Shown here: positions 1 through 12,400 of the stretch, piece by piece
Layout of the letters: each line of letters begins with the position of its first letter
Position numbering within the stretch: the stretch's first letter is position 1
Source: Chamaelirium japonicum
Taxonomy: Eukaryota; Streptophyta; Magnoliopsida; Liliales; Melanthiaceae
Direction: 5' to 3'
NCBI GenBank assembly: GCA_947650365.1
Contig: OX393550.1
Location: 119,198,874-119,262,873, forward strand
Length of the DNA: 64,000 bases
The notes under the pieces: model-generated
Databases searched by the model: none
What the model saw: only the letters and a program-made list of their open reading frames with translations
What the model was told of the DNA's origin: nothing
Program-made: the position numbers and the translations under genes

Positions 1-1350
1 TCATGCATCACATTTCTAGGATCGCATTGGCTACTGAAGGGGGAGCTGGAAGAATTCATGACATAACACCAGAAAGGGTTCCGTGCGTGCTTATCGACAA
101 TGTTAGCAGAGACAGGAGGTTTGGATTTTTTGGAGAACTCGATAGTACTGTGTTGTTTATTTTGTAGGTCTGTAGCTTGCTTGCCCAAAAAAAAAGGATT
201 GCATTGCATTAATGCAAGCATGCTTCAACTTATATGGCATGCATGCATCCCAATATACATGTGTACACAGATGCCTCAACAAGTGCTTGTGTCCAAGGGA
301 TTCATGTCAGGCAGGCATACATCTAAATAATCCTTCAAGATCCAGTACAATGTGGACTTGGAAAGTTCTAGGAAATAGGTAAGGAGAATGAGTGGGTAAA
401 CAGTTAAAGAGCGGAAAAAAATACCCTTTCTGATCTATTTTCTTTCAACTTGACTTTCATTTGTTATAGATTTTTACAGAAGATAATGTAATACTTCGAG
501 AACTTGTTCTTTCCCCTTCATTAAATATAATTCAGGTGCACAACCAAATTTAATCGGTATCGATTTCAATTGTAATCTAAATTGCATGGAAAGCTTCCTA
601 AATTGCAATTTCTTCTAATTGTAGCAGTCAACTAGTATCAAGTCTTGGTGAATCACTTATGTTTGCAAGCTAGTTAAAACTGTAACATTTTATGCATTAC
701 ATGAAAGTCATACATTCATATGTGTATGGTATCCCAGATCGCACCCATAAACCTCCCGAGTGGGCCATCTCGTTTCGTGCAAGAGGATATGGATTAATAT
801 CATATTTACCCTAAAGATAGCCCTTTTTGTTCACATATTACAGACCTTCCAATGGACGCGAGCTCCTCTCACTAATTACTTCCAAATTTGGAGAACCTCC
901 AACTAAAGGAACTCACACATTAAAAGAAAGAAAATAAAAGAAAGGGATAAAAGTTTCATTAATCTAAGATATACATAGCTTAACTAGAGGCATACCGCCG
1001 GTGTACATTGTTTGCAGAAGTATGTACAAATAGAATCTACATTGTGCAAATGTCAGTTAAGGGATAACCATAGATTTACCCACAGTGGTCTACCGATTTA
1101 GATTTCAACTTTTTTCCTTCGATCCAGTTTAGGGACATTGGTCCACAGCACTCACGCCACGGGCTAGACTTCTCATATACCCCATTGAATAACAAGCCAA
1201 TATACAGGAAACGCTAAAAAGAGCCTCCCTTCAAAAAGGGCCTAACTCGAAGATAAAACACCCCAAGGATGATTACTTGCTAAATCAGAATTGAGGAGGA
1301 AGAGAAAAGCCCAAGACTTGTACCTCCAAAGGTAGATCTCTCAGATCGAT
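1..1350. other. Gene-poor AT-rich sequence
   Basis: No conserved coding frame, RNA gene or clear element end was seen here. The open frames are short and their translations match no family I recognise. The composition is that of plant intergenic DNA. Confidence 0.5.
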
Positions 1351-1369
1351 CACAAAAAGGCCCGCACAT

Positions 1370-2010
1370 GGACCTTGATCCACCTCATACAAGCATGTCT
1401 AAGACAACACAAAAGTAGCCCAACCATGGACTTGGAACTAGATAGTAGACATGCCTCGACAGGACATACGCCAAGGATAAGGGGGCCTAAAGACTTAATT
1501 TCTCCGCCAAAGACTTTGTTTTGCTTTGACTTGGCTCGATTTGACTGGACAATTGTACATGACAGTTTGTTGACTTGTGTCTCGACACAACCTAAACCAA
1601 GGGCATACAATTTCAGATCACTCAATCTCAAACTAGAGGCTAAACTTAATTTGTTCGGTTTATTTTCATTGAAAATCGTATGAGATAAACAAGGTCGGAT
1701 GACTCATTTCTCTACCTAGAGGTTAAACTTAATTTGTTCGGTTTGTTTTTTTTTAAAATCGTATGAGACAGTCTATTGTGCCTCGACACTATCAGAACTA
1801 TGGGCAAGGAAGGTCGAAAGAACTCCCTCTCAGAGGCTCAACATAGGCCCAATTTACTTCTAACTTGGTTTGTTTTGACATAATAATCACACAAGATGGT
1901 CAGTTACTTGTGCTTCAGCAAGATCTGAGCCAAGGGTAAAAAGGCCAAAAGGCTCATTCCTTCTCATGCGATTAATTTGCTGACTTAAATTGACTTTGGA
2001 TTAGTTTGAT
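1370..2010. repeat. Degenerate internally repeated sequence
   Basis: About 50 bases beginning agaggctaaacttaatttg (near 1635-1685) recur at about 1718-1768 with few changes. Looser echoes of a cctcgacac...gggcaag motif follow at roughly 85-110 base spacing. It looks like part of an old dispersed repeat, perhaps LTR-derived, but I see no ends or coding potential. Confidence 0.45.
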
Positions 2011-2333
2011 AAGCTTAAAATTGACATAAAATCCACCTTGACAATTAAGAACGTCCTTACATCATATTGGGTTTGCTTGCAGATTTAACTTTTCCTTAAG
2101 AACCACATAAATAGCTCAAGGTGGTCTTACACTCTTACTTAGTATGTGACATCAAAGCTTAAGTTTCAAACACGAACCACTCTAATTGTTGAAGATGGCA
2201 TAACTTAGTATTGGGATTTACTTAGAGAACATTGGGGTACAATTATCTTCGAGCGATGAGGTAGATTAGCAACTACTCTTTCAATACAAAATAATTATGC
2301 TCATTTGCATACCTTGGGCAGCTTCATATGGAT

Positions 2334-2336
<3 letters not shown>

Positions 2337-2386
<50 letters not shown>
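2337..2386. repeat. (CT)n microsatellite
   Basis: About 25 uninterrupted CT repeats. It abuts one end of the plastid-derived ndhH fragment, so it may mark the junction of that insertion. Confidence 0.95.
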
Positions 2387-2388
<2 letters not shown>

Positions 2389-2389
2389 G

Positions 2390-2790
2390 TGCGTGTGAAT
2401 ATAGAAAAAGGGAGTATGTGCACTGATATCCAACAGAAAGGCCCAACCCATAACAAATGAGACGATTTATGACTCAGTTCCAGCATAATTATTCTGATAC
2501 ATCTGGCCCTTTGGGGTACTTGAAGATTTCCCAGTTGTTCTTCTGCATGTACCGTTATTGTTGCTGTAAACATAGTAGCTAAATAATCCCAATGTGTTAC
2601 ATAAGGTAGGTTTTGTATAACAATTCGGTTTTTTGCTATTTTCTCCACCCTCTCTGTGTAAATAGCCCAATATGGGTTCACAGCCAAAGGCATCTTCACC
2701 AACTAGAGTAATGATTAGTCGGAGAACACCATGCATTGATGGGAGGTGAGGACCCATATTGAGTATCATGAGATCTTTTCTTGTGGCCAG
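2390..2790 (-). pseudogene. ndhH: Nuclear plastid DNA: 5' part of ndhH, broken
   Basis: Read on the minus strand, this matches the first ~130 residues of plastid NdhH (NAD(P)H dehydrogenase-like complex subunit H, also called subunit 7). It opens with ATRKDLMI, then [46 protein letters not shown] and ELS..SHLLW.GPF. The pieces fall in different frames: one shift lies after the GYLHR segment, and another near the low-coordinate end before a [12 protein letters not shown] stretch. Many substitutions are present. Mitochondrial nad7 fits worse. No other plastid sequence was seen on either side, so this is a short, decayed nuclear plastid insert (NUPT). It starts at about codon 4-5 of ndhH and stops at the (CT)n tract. 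It cannot make a working subunit. Confidence 0.9.
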
Positions 2791-2799
2791 TCTAAGCAA

Positions 2800-4336
2800 A
2801 TCTTTTATTCCCTAAATCATTTTTCCATCAGTACAATTCCTCAAAATTTATTAACAAATATAATGACAACTAGAAAGAAAAAATTTAAACGAATCTTCAA
2901 ATTAACGTGTTTTCAGCTCCCTAATATCGAATTGACTAATTAACATATTGTAAAAAAATTATTTTTGCTTGACAAATAAGTCAGCAGTCGTTGACGTTTT
3001 CCAAAATTCTTCATATAACTCTTTACAATTTTTTTAAAAAATCCATTTTGTGCAATTCTAGTTACGAAGTAAGCCACTATAACTTATTAGTGAAATTGAA
3101 TACTTGAAATTCAACATACCCTTTGTTGTTTATTTTTTTTTTCTTCTTATGGAATATGTGAATAACTGAGGTAGATGACTTTTTTACCATAAATTTTAGG
3201 CATAAAAGTACAAGTACAAGCTTAGTAGGACAGAAGAAGAAGCCCCACTCAAAGTAGCATCCAAGAGAGATATCAGGAGTGATTGCTTATTTGCTTCCAT
3301 TCATTTTGATGAAAATTGCTCGAGACCGGAAAAATAGGATGTTGAAGCACCAAGAGATATCCAAATAAAATAATGTTAACTTTACTACAATAATAACCCT
3401 CATCATTCGATTGTAAAACAAAAAATGATACAATGGTGACAAAATGAAGTTCGACTAATAAAACTTTCGCAAAAAAAGATGCTTGATAGAAGAGCTGAAG
3501 AGGTGATGGAATCCTTAGATAGCAGCGAGCAGAGGCACAATAAGAAGATTCCAGAGAATTGTGGCACCTTCAATAAGAGATTCCAACTACCAAAATTTCA
3601 ATTTATTAAATAAATTTAAAATAAGTATAAGCGTACCTAACAGAATTGGCAAGGGCCAAGGGGTTGAAGAACAAAAAGGAGGGTGCCTCAAGTAATGTTT
3701 GTCGCACATCAATGAGAACAGAAAATAGTACAAGGTAGTGTAAAAGGCTTATGATGTTGTATCATGTATGGATCAAAATTGGTGGGATATTAAAATAAAT
3801 GCCTAGCATATAAATGAACATCGCAAAGTGATAATGGTTAGGTGAGTAAGTGGTGACAGCACAATGGTTAATTAAAAGTAGCAAAAAACAAAATAGGGTA
3901 ACCATGATGGAAGTGAAGAGGGAAGATTCAAAATATTGAGTTGACAAGGATGGCAGCTCTTTATAGAGATAAATGTTGAAGGAATCATAAGGCCAACCAC
4001 GTTCAATTTGGCTTAGGATTGTTTTTTAAACTCATGGTTTGACTAACCGAATTGAAAAACCAATCTTCAAATAATACATTAGGCTTGGATACACATGAGA
4101 TCAGATGATCACAAGATCATGGCATGTAATAACATCAGGAAGAAAGAACACAAGCACTTCTAGTATTCTACAGAATATAGAACAGTAAAGCATGAAGCTC
4201 GCACAGATGAAAATCATGAGGTAACAACTTGAATGCCAATCACTTGCAAATAATAACATCGACATAGTCTTAGCCCAGCATCCACAGATACACATAATAA
4301 GCAACCATTGCAAATCATGGTAGTTGAGAACCATAC
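2800..4336. other. Non-coding, possibly DEK intron
   Basis: This lies downstream of the last DEK exon found on the minus strand. I searched it by eye for the next DEK exon (KLSKRK...LH.ILFG type) and did not find it. No transposon ends or RNA genes were recognised. It may be the start of a long DEK intron or sequence beyond a truncation. Confidence 0.4.
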
Positions 4337-5214
4337 CATTTGGTATATCCTTTAGAGGTGTTCCAAGACCCTACAGGTCAAAAGATTGGAAAAAGATAAA
4401 TATCAATAAAACAAGAGAAGAACATGATCCTGAAAAAAAATATGGGGGAGCATCGAAATGTAAGAAGCACCTTTTTTATTAGGAAACCCTTATTTGGCTC
4501 TTTCTCTATAACTTCCACAAGCCGCTCCACAGTTTTTCTCTCGCGCACGGGCCGTTCAATAGAAGAAGTCATAGGAGTACTCGTTAACTCCTTGACCTTC
4601 ATCCCACCCTCTTCCTTCTCCTTTGCTTCCCCTTTCCCAACAACCTTCTGCCCCCTTTTCCTTTTTCTTGCCGACACTTGTGCCTCCTTATTTTCATCAA
4701 CCTTCTTCTCAATAACCCCACTGTCTCTCTCTTCTTCGAGCTTCAGCCCTTCTTCTTTGACCACTTCCTCTTCATCTTTCACATCCTCAGTTTTCGCCTC
4801 CTTTCCGTCCTCAGCTCCCACCATCTCCACCTCTGTTTTGTTTTCGTCTTGTTCCGCTTCTTCCTCTTCTTCTGTGCTAGCACCATTTCCTTCCCCGTCT
4901 TTCTCTTCTTCGCTGACTTTATTTTCTTCTACAATCTTTGTTTCTTCACTGTCTTCCTTTTCTTCTCCGTCCTTTTCTACACTGTCTTTCTTTTCTTCTC
5001 CTTTTATTTTTTCTTCATTGTCCATTTCACCCACATCCTTCTTTTCCTCACTGTCTTTCATTTCTTTTGCATCGCTCTTGTCTTGCACATCGCTGACTTT
5101 CAATTCTTCCTCGCCCTTCTTTTCAGAAAGGGTCTCAGCACCTCTATCCTCCAGTGGACCAGAGCCATTCTCGACAGCCGTTGACCCAAATTCAGCTGTT
5201 TCTGGTTCGGACAT
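4337..5214 (-). CDS. DEK chromatin-protein gene, first two coding exons
   Basis: The minus-strand coding exon 5214-4471 (248 codons) starts at MSEPETAEF; the upstream in-frame TTG is not needed. A long Glu/Lys/Asp-rich acidic region follows, then a basic stretch (ARKRKRGQK) and the plant DEK signature RPVRERKTVERLVEVIEKE. The exon ends in IKK at an AAG|GTGCTT donor. The next exon, 4370-4337, follows a CTGTAG acceptor, encodes GLGTPLKDIPN in frame, and ends at a phase-1 donor (AATG|GTATGG). In plant DEK proteins this segment leads into the SAP-like DEK core, whose exons I could not find in the remaining 4.3 kb. DEK proteins bind DNA and histones in the nucleus. Either the next intron runs out of the window or the gene is truncated. 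The exons seen are intact, and identification as DEK is fairly secure. Confidence 0.78.
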
Positions 5215-5870
5215 TTCCAACCAATGTAGCAGCTCAGAAGCAGGAAGCTTCGTCTCTAGGCCAGTTTCCTTCTATGAGAGGACACCTGAAATCGCAGACC
5301 ATAGAAGCTCATAAGCAGCAATCCACACTGAAAAGTAGTTTAAACCTAGCATCTGGTCATCAGAACTGCAGGAAGTAAGGTGTGAAACGGAAAAAAAAAA
5401 AAAAAAACTCAAAATTGCATCTTTACCAATAATTCAATCTGTATTGACCAACGAAGTGCAGAAAAAACATCAAGTTGAACAGTGACATCTACGAGTGGAA
5501 AGGGACTGAAGCAGTAGAAAGCGAGCTGCTTTCGCACTGAAAAAATGGTAAATTAAAAGCACCCTCTGCTCCAATCTCACGATCTTACAGAAACCCATTA
5601 AAAGGTTATCCAGATTTCATAAGAAGAAGGAAAACAAGTTTTAAAAAAATAAGAGAGAAATTCGTTGAAAGGCATCATCTTGCAGACGAAACCCTAAATG
5701 ACTCTCTGTACACACAAACAGCTTAAAAGAATACGAAATTACCGAAACTTCACCGTCGTCGAGCATCAGAAACAGTCACTTGTGATGCCAATCTCGGCTT
5801 CGAACCCTAGAAAGAAATCACATCGATCGAGCGAGCGAGCGAGCGAAACCTACTGACATGAGGAGGCCAG
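5215..5870 (-). other. DEK 5' UTR with leader intron
   Basis: On the minus strand a UTR exon of roughly 5870-5743 ends at TTTCG|GTAATT. An intron of about 380 bases runs to a TTCCTGCAG acceptor, and the second UTR part is 5365-5215, joined directly to the ATG at 5214. Leader introns are common in plant housekeeping genes. The transcription start is a guess from the drop in GC-rich UTR-like sequence, including a short (CGCT)n run near 5825-5845. Confidence 0.55.
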
Positions 5871-6036
5871 CCCCTTTTCCCTCCTCGACGCCCCCAAAAG
5901 AGCCTTTTTTTTATTCCCCCGGGGGTTCGGATCCCGGACACCAAACCCGGAATTCAATCGGGCTTATTGCGGCCAGTTTTTTGAAACCCCTCTCATCGTG
6001 CGATCAAGATCTTCTGGTGTCAGGTCGCTCGGTCGT

Positions 6037-6047
6037 GCCACGTGTCC
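6037..6047 (-). promoter_or_regulatory. G-box / ABRE-like site upstream of DEK
   Basis: The sequence gccacgtgtcc (minus strand: ggacacgtggc) contains a CACGTG G-box in the ACACGTGGC context typical of plant ABA-response elements bound by bZIP factors. It lies about 170 bases upstream of the presumed DEK transcript start. Function is inferred from the motif only. Confidence 0.4.
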
Positions 6048-6416
6048 AGGGTAAGAGGAGGGAGATCAGGCGGCCGTCATTCCATCCGGGTTCCTAATTG
6101 CCACGCCCCCAGATTCGCAGATTTTAAGATACTAGTCTCTCCAAAGAGTCTTCCGTGGAAGTCGGGCTGGCAATTTCGGACCCGACACGGCAGACCCGAC
6201 ACGACCCAACACGGAGTTAGCGGGTCTGGGTCAGGGCTAAACGGGTTCGGGTCGTAAATGATAGGCCCGTTTAGTAAACGGGTCGACACAATAGACCCGT
6301 TTAATAAATGGGTCGAGTCCGGGTTTAGGGTCTGGACACGGTAGACCCGTTTAAAATTCAACGGGTCGTGTCGGGTCTATCCGCAATACGATACTTTAAT
6401 ATATAGTATCAGTGGG

Positions 6417-7981
6417 TGTATGCGCGAAAAAAAGATGTGGGTCGTCTTTATTGCGAACACACGAGATTACAAGAGTGGCCGGGACCCGGGTGGCTCGGGT
6501 GTGGCGAGTCCGGGTGCGGCGAGTGTTGATCAGGAGATTAGTGGGAGAGATCCTCTGGAGGGTCCCTTTGATCCACGTCTCCACGTGGTATTCGTGTGAG
6601 AGCTCTGAAGGGGTTGCCCAGGACAAAGGTCCTTACAAGGTGAGGGTTTTGGAGAGGCTAAGGAGCATCCGCCGTTTCTTTGGTCCCTTCCGTGCTTCGC
6701 GTTTCCTCGGCTAGGGGGTCTTCAGCTTCGTTCCTCGGTCTTCGTGTCTTCCTCGCTCCTTGCTTGACCTCGGCGTACTTGATCGTCGGTTCGCGGCATC
6801 GATCGTGCTTTTGGCGTCGGCTTTGGCTTTGGCTTTCGGCTTTGGCGTGGCTTTGGCTTTCGGCTTTGGCGTGGCTCTGGCTTTTGCTTTGCTTTGGCAC
6901 TTGCGCTTGGACGTAGATGGGAGAGACTTGCGATGCTTTCGTTCTTCCGAACTTCGCGTCGTATCGGCTAGAACGTGTGGTGCTTTTGCTCGTGGCCGGC
7001 GTAGTCGCTTGGCTTTGGCACTTGCGTTGCTTTGGCGCGAGCTTTACCGGGGCTTTTGCTCTGGCTTCTTGCATGGGCTTTGGCTTCAGCGTCAACTCGG
7101 TCTTCTTCTCGAACGACGTGGGCTACTTCTTCAATGCTTCGATGGTTTGGGTGTCGGCTGGACTTCTCTTCTTCTCTGAGCTTCTTTGTCGTGACCGGGG
7201 TCGAAGGGTACTTTTGAAGATGGCGGGGGTAGCACCGATCTTCGTGCGACGGTTGTAGCACCGACTTTGCTTTGAAGGAGACGGGTGTAGCGACGCTTCG
7301 GGTGTTCCTCTCCAAGCTTTCTTCTTCGTGGATGGAGCGGGCGTTTTGTCGAAGGCGACGGGGTGACGACGCTTCGGTCATCTATTTTGCCAAGGATTTA
7401 TTCTTCAATTGAAGAGAGGAATAAACATTTATTTGCTTTCCTTTCCTGGTGGGGTAATTATAACTGAATTTTGCACACGAAATCGATGGCGACCCGGCTC
7501 TTCTTCTTGTCCGTCGGATCGAGGGATCGGTGCAGATCCGCGTGTGAGCAGACGTCATACGCAACCTCCCCCCGCGCATGGCGGTAGTTCTTTCCTTTTC
7601 TTTCTTCTCTTTCCTTTTATTTTCTTTCCTTTTCTTTTCTTTCCTTTCTTTCCTTTTCTTTTCTTTTTCTTTTAAGGCCGGCCGGCCCCCATGGGGTTCG
7701 GATCCCTACTAGGGGCCGGCCCCCATGGGGTTCGGGTCCCTAGTAGGGGTCGGCCGGGCGGGTCCCACTTAAGGGTGGGCCCGCCCGGTTCCCTTGTCGG
7801 GCGCGAGTCGGGTCCGGGTCCGCATTGGTGCGTGCTAGTCGGGTCCGAGTCGGAGTGCGCGTCGGGTTTGTATCCGCATTGGTGCGCACAAGTCGGGTCC
7901 GAATCGGAGTGCATGTCGGGTTTGTATCCGCGTGGGTGCACGCAAGTCGGGTCCGGGTTAGACAAAATTCGTGTGTCTACA
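6417..7981 (-). repeat. LTR (left copy) of the Tat-like fossil
   Basis: This is a 1.57-kb LTR running from tgtatgcgcg to gtgtctaca in plus orientation. It contains a run of ggctttggcttt-type repeats (about 6815-6900), a pyrimidine-rich CTTTTC tract (about 7595-7675), and a ~54-base minisatellite built on gtcgggtccgagtcgg with three copies (about 7805-7965). The open frames seen here are by-products of these repeats. Confidence 0.85.
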
Positions 7982-8177
7982 AATGCCCCCTCAAGGACGA
8001 GTGCAATGGTGAGAACGTGTCGGGTTTGGACACGTAGGAATCGTAGAGCACTTGTCCTTGATTCCTTTTGTGGGCGGGGTTGGGGGTCTATTTAAGGACC
8101 CCTACCCCCTTCATCCAATATTCTGCTCTTGCGAAGGTTCCGTCAGCTTTTGGAGACCGCCGTCGAAAGAGAAGGGG

Positions 8178-8293
<116 letters not shown>

Positions 8294-8809
8294 CCATATA
8301 TAATATATATGGTATATATATTATATAATAAATATATAGCATTCAAATGGGCTTTCAGACTTTCCTTTGGGAAAGGCCATTTTAACACCCCTAAGTAAAT
8401 ATTTTGAAAGCAAAGTTCTAAACTATAATTTACCACAACCTAATACAAATATGCTTAAGTAAATTTAGCTGGTATTCCTGAATAAAAGAACAAAATAAGA
8501 GATGGTGGAAGTAAAGACACGTTGTCGATCTTGCGAGGCTGCCTAGGGTTGCACGCAACTTACTTCGTCTTCCCGGTGTCGCCTCTTTCGTCGACGGCGG
8601 CGATGATGGTGCGTGATTTGAAGGTCGTTGCGAAGACGGGCTCGAAGCGACGATGCGACGAGGACCGAGGCGAGGAGGATGGAGGAGCGCGGCTGAGGTG
8701 CGGGTCGCCTTCGCCACCTCTTTCCTCCTCTTTCATCTTCTTCTTCTTCTTCTTTTCTTTTTCTTTTTCTTTCTTTCTTTCTTCCGGTTCTGGACAGCAG
8801 CGGCGGCGG

Positions 8810-9070
8810 TTTGGTCGGCGGCGGGGCTGCAGTGCGGCGTGCGGGGCGGCGGCGGGGCAGCGGCGCGCGGGCGTACGGGCAGCAGCGCGCGGGCGGCGGC
8901 GGCCGGACCGCGGGGTAGCGGTGCGCGGGCGCACGGGCAGCAGCGCGCGGGCGGCGGCGGCCGGAGCGCGGGCACTGGGCAACAGCGGCGCGCGGGGTGG
9001 CGGCGACCGGCGCGGGGCTGTGCTCGGGCAAAGGCAGCGCGCGGGCGGCGTGGCGCGGGGCCCCGATCGG
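8810..9070. repeat. GC-rich minisatellite in the Tat-like fossil
   Basis: Imperfect repeats of a gcgcgcgggcggcggcggcc-like unit give very high GC content. Pyrimidine-rich tracts (ttcttcttc, about 8730-8785) and poly-C/poly-T runs (about 9245-9335) follow the same pattern. The long overlapping frames on both strands here come from base composition rather than genes. Confidence 0.7.
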
Positions 9071-9466
9071 GTCAGTCCGGGGTGGCTGCCGGCCCCGATC
9101 GGGTCGGAGGTGGCTGCGGGGGCCGCGTGGCACACGGTGGCGACGGTTTGGTCGGGCCCGGCCCCGACTGGCTCGAAGGAGAAAGGGGCAGCGGGTCCCC
9201 CCCCCTCTCTCTGTCCGGCTCCCATTGGAGAGAGGGGGCTGTGGGCCCCCCCCCCCCTTTTTTCACCTTTGTCGAGCACTGATTTGGGGAGAGGGGGCTG
9301 CGGGCCCCCTTCTCTTTCTGCTACTGTTTTTTTTTTTTTTTGCTCTATCTCTGGATGGAGAGGATTATGACCTCGGTTGAGGCCGAGCGCGCAGCGAAGG
9401 GGTAGTCAAGGGTGTCGTTGCGGGAAACACGCGGACCTTGGGAGTGCGGCGTGAGGACGTCGTTGT

Positions 9467-12400
9467 TTGGGCGGTCCTCCAGGGGAGGGCTGTAGGCCCC
9501 CTTTTTTTTTTTGCCCCCTGCTTGTCTTGACTTGCTTCTTTTCATGGCTCTTCAGGATTCGAGTCTTCGAGAGCTTGACTTCGCCGGGGTGGATAGCTGA
9601 GGACCTCTCCGATGGGAGGAGGTGCCTTCGCTTCCTCCTTACTCGGGTGTACCATCACCGCAACTCGAGGCGAGAAGACCTTCTGTCGTTGTTTCGTGTT
9701 TTTATCCACGAGCGTATCACGGAAGATGGAGTTGCCGACGCGACTTGTGGGATGCTGAAGCTGAGCGAGAAGATCTATACCGACGAAGGGATTTCCATGA
9801 AGCTCCTCCGCCTAAGTTTGAGTACTCCCTTCCACCATTGTGACGAAGATTTCGTGCCCACTCCGGTAGTTGCCTCGAAGATATGCTCCCGATTGACCCG
9901 ATGGGGTACCGACTCTTGGCCTCGGGGAGACGTCCAATACCTTTGCGGTTTTCATGAATGGATGAGCGAGCTCTACGAGGTCTTTGGCGCAGAACCCGAG
10001 ATAAATTCATTGGCCAAGTTTCTGGCGCCGGCTTGTCGAGAATACAGCCGTCCTGAGGGGATGTATCGCGCTCTTTGTGAACTCTGGTGCCCGGCCACCA
10101 ACACTTTTCTTACTGGAGCGGGAGAGATAGGGATCTCACTTCGTGACGTCCACATTGTCTCCGGATGCCCTGAAGTGTAGAATTACTACCAGAAATAGGT
10201 GCCAGCTTTGAAGGACCTGTTGGACAGCAGCTTTGCTCCGAGCTCCTGCCTTCTTCTGTTCAAGGCATATGCCGTCATTGCGGCGCGGGATCAGTCAAAC
10301 CGAGTATGTCCTTCTTCCTGGGTTGATTTTTGGTTTAGAGGCGAGTACAGGTCCCCGTCACCTTTGGCTCACCCGATGTGGAAGGTCGCTCAAATGAAAA
10401 GGCCTCCGCTTTGTTCTTTTGTGAGGCCCATCGAGTCCTTAGCTCGAGAGAGGCACTCAATGGAGGGAAAACAATGTCCCTGGGAGATCCTCGGCCTGAG
10501 ACGTGACAGCGAGGAGTGGTAGGGGGTTTATCGAGCCGCCGGGCTGGTCATCTTTCTTTGCCGGTTCATGCTTCCCTGTCCTGGCGAGGTCATCCATCCG
10601 GGGACCTTTCTTGCAGCTTACAGGATGACGAGGGGGGAGCTTTTCAATCTAGCCCCGGCCATCTTATGCGCCTTGTATCGGAGTCTCAGCAGGACTTACT
10701 GGGACTTGTCCAGCTCGGATAATGCCAAGGAGGAGCTTGGCCGGTCTACTACGTTCGGACCTCTGCACTACCTGTATGGCTGGATAGCTCTTCACTTCTC
10801 GAAGAGGATCTTTGCTAGACACGGACATCCAGCGGACCTGCCGTTCCTGCCTGGGATAGGCGGGATCCTAAATGCTTTTATTAGTTGGGAGCGCCTGAGG
10901 GAGTGTGCTCGCACTCTTTTGCGGAGGATGGGAAGCGTCGACTTCGAGTTTCTGTCAGAGCATTCGGTGCTACCTTTGGAGAGGTCGACTGTCTATGACA
11001 ATGAGGAGCTCTCGGACAGCTTATATTGGAACATGGTCAGTTGTCGCCCTGGCTACTTGGTTTGGCGAAAGGGGGATGTGGTGGAGGTGGAGCAGTATTC
11101 CCCTCATCGCTTCGCTCGTCAGCAAGGGTTTCGACAGGAAGTCCCTAGTATGCCCCAACAGTTGCAGGAGCGCATTAGTCCGCAGGAAGGTTACCGCCTC
11201 TGGGCTTCTCTTTATGCTCGATTGACTGGCGGTAGCTTCTTCCCCGGGACCAAGTCGGGGTCTCGGGATGCCGCCACTCCGGAATACTGCAAGTGGATTG
11301 ACGAACGAGTTTCCCCCTTGCTTGCGAGTCTCCCGGTTGACGTTCTAGCAGGCAGTGAGTTTAAAAATTTTCGTTTTGATCCCGCTGCGGGAGTGGAAGA
11401 TCGTCGCCTCCGTTTGGGGCTTCAGAGGGCCCAGAAGAGTTGCAGCCGCCTTTCCAGTGCTCGCCGTGTCCCTTCTTCGGCTCCCGTGTTGGAAGCCGAC
11501 CTTACTAGTGCCCCCGGGCCATCCTTTCTTTTGAAGACTGCTGTTGAGGGCGCCCCGCCCAAAAGAAGAAAGGTTTGTATTCCTCACGGGATGACCTCAA
11601 GGGTCCCTTGTCCGGTGGAGGATACCGAGGAGCCCGGACTTCTAAAAGATGAGGTGATCCCTCCGTCTAGGGCTGCTTCGTTCGACCTCGCAGGTATGGA
11701 GTTCTCTTTATTTTACTTCCTTTCTATGTTCGGGCAGTGCCATCATACTGAGCAGTGTATTTCTTTTGGACAGATTCAGTTATAGTGGTAGAGCGCGGGG
11801 CGGACTCTCCGAAGGTATCTCTTGGGCATTCGTCTACTGGGGCCGCGCGGGAAGTACCTGGGGAGTGCGGGCTAGATGTCCCTTCGGATGATCTGGACCT
11901 CCTCGGGGTTTGCGGGGAGAACTTCCCTAGTGGCGATATTGATCTGGACGACATTGATGTCGATACTTTATCTTTCCATGAGGAGGTCAAAGTTTCGAGT
12001 GTCGACAAGCGGCGTTCCCTGGTTGCTGTGCCCTTGTGCCTGTTGAGGAGACAGTTGTCGCAGCGGTGGCGGCGGTTTCTCCAGTTTTGCTGACTTCGTT
12101 GGCGAAGGCGGTCCCCGGCGTGACTGTAGCGGAAGGGAAGACTTTGCCCACCTACTCTGAGGCACCTCGACCGAGCTTAAGGCCGAGGAGTAGAGTCTCA
12201 GAGTTTCTTCTTGCGAGCTGCCAGCAGTATATCAAGTCAACATTGAAGCCCTTTCAAGATACTGGCTTTGGCGCCCTCCAGGACTGGTGGTCGATGGACG
12301 GTGCATAGTTATGCATGAGCCTGGAGGAGTTCAAGGTTGACAGTTCTTCTTTTGTCGCCCAGATGAACTTGCTTGTGACTGATAGCGAGGCTTATCGCTC

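Noticed and set aside
3560-3720. Minus-strand pair of exon-like pieces (RQTLLEAPSFLFFNPLALA and GATILWNLLIVPLLAAI) with a plausible intron between
   Set aside because: Hydrophobic and splice-like, but it matches no family I recognise and could be chance in AT-rich DNA.
4101-4334. 77-aa Cys/Leu/Phe-rich minus-strand frame
   Set aside because: Begins inside the DEK GTPLKDIPN exon and reads into its intron.
4424-5314. Long plus-strand Ser/Phe-rich frames over 4.4-5.3 kb
   Set aside because: They are the reverse strand of the Glu/Lys-rich DEK exon; the low-complexity Ser/Phe translation is a shadow.
6658-7381. Frames up to 145 aa on both strands rich in Ser/Gln/Lys or Phe/Leu/Trp
   Set aside because: They lie inside the LTR and come from the ggctttggcttt repeat.
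7672-7965. Repeated SDSDPTCAHQCGYKPDAH-like peptide in both LTR copies
   Set aside because: Translation of the gtcgggtcc minisatellite; no sign of a real protein.
8522-9370. Long overlapping frames on both strands (up to 282 aa)
   Set aside because: Very high GC and repeats remove stop codons in every frame; no family match.
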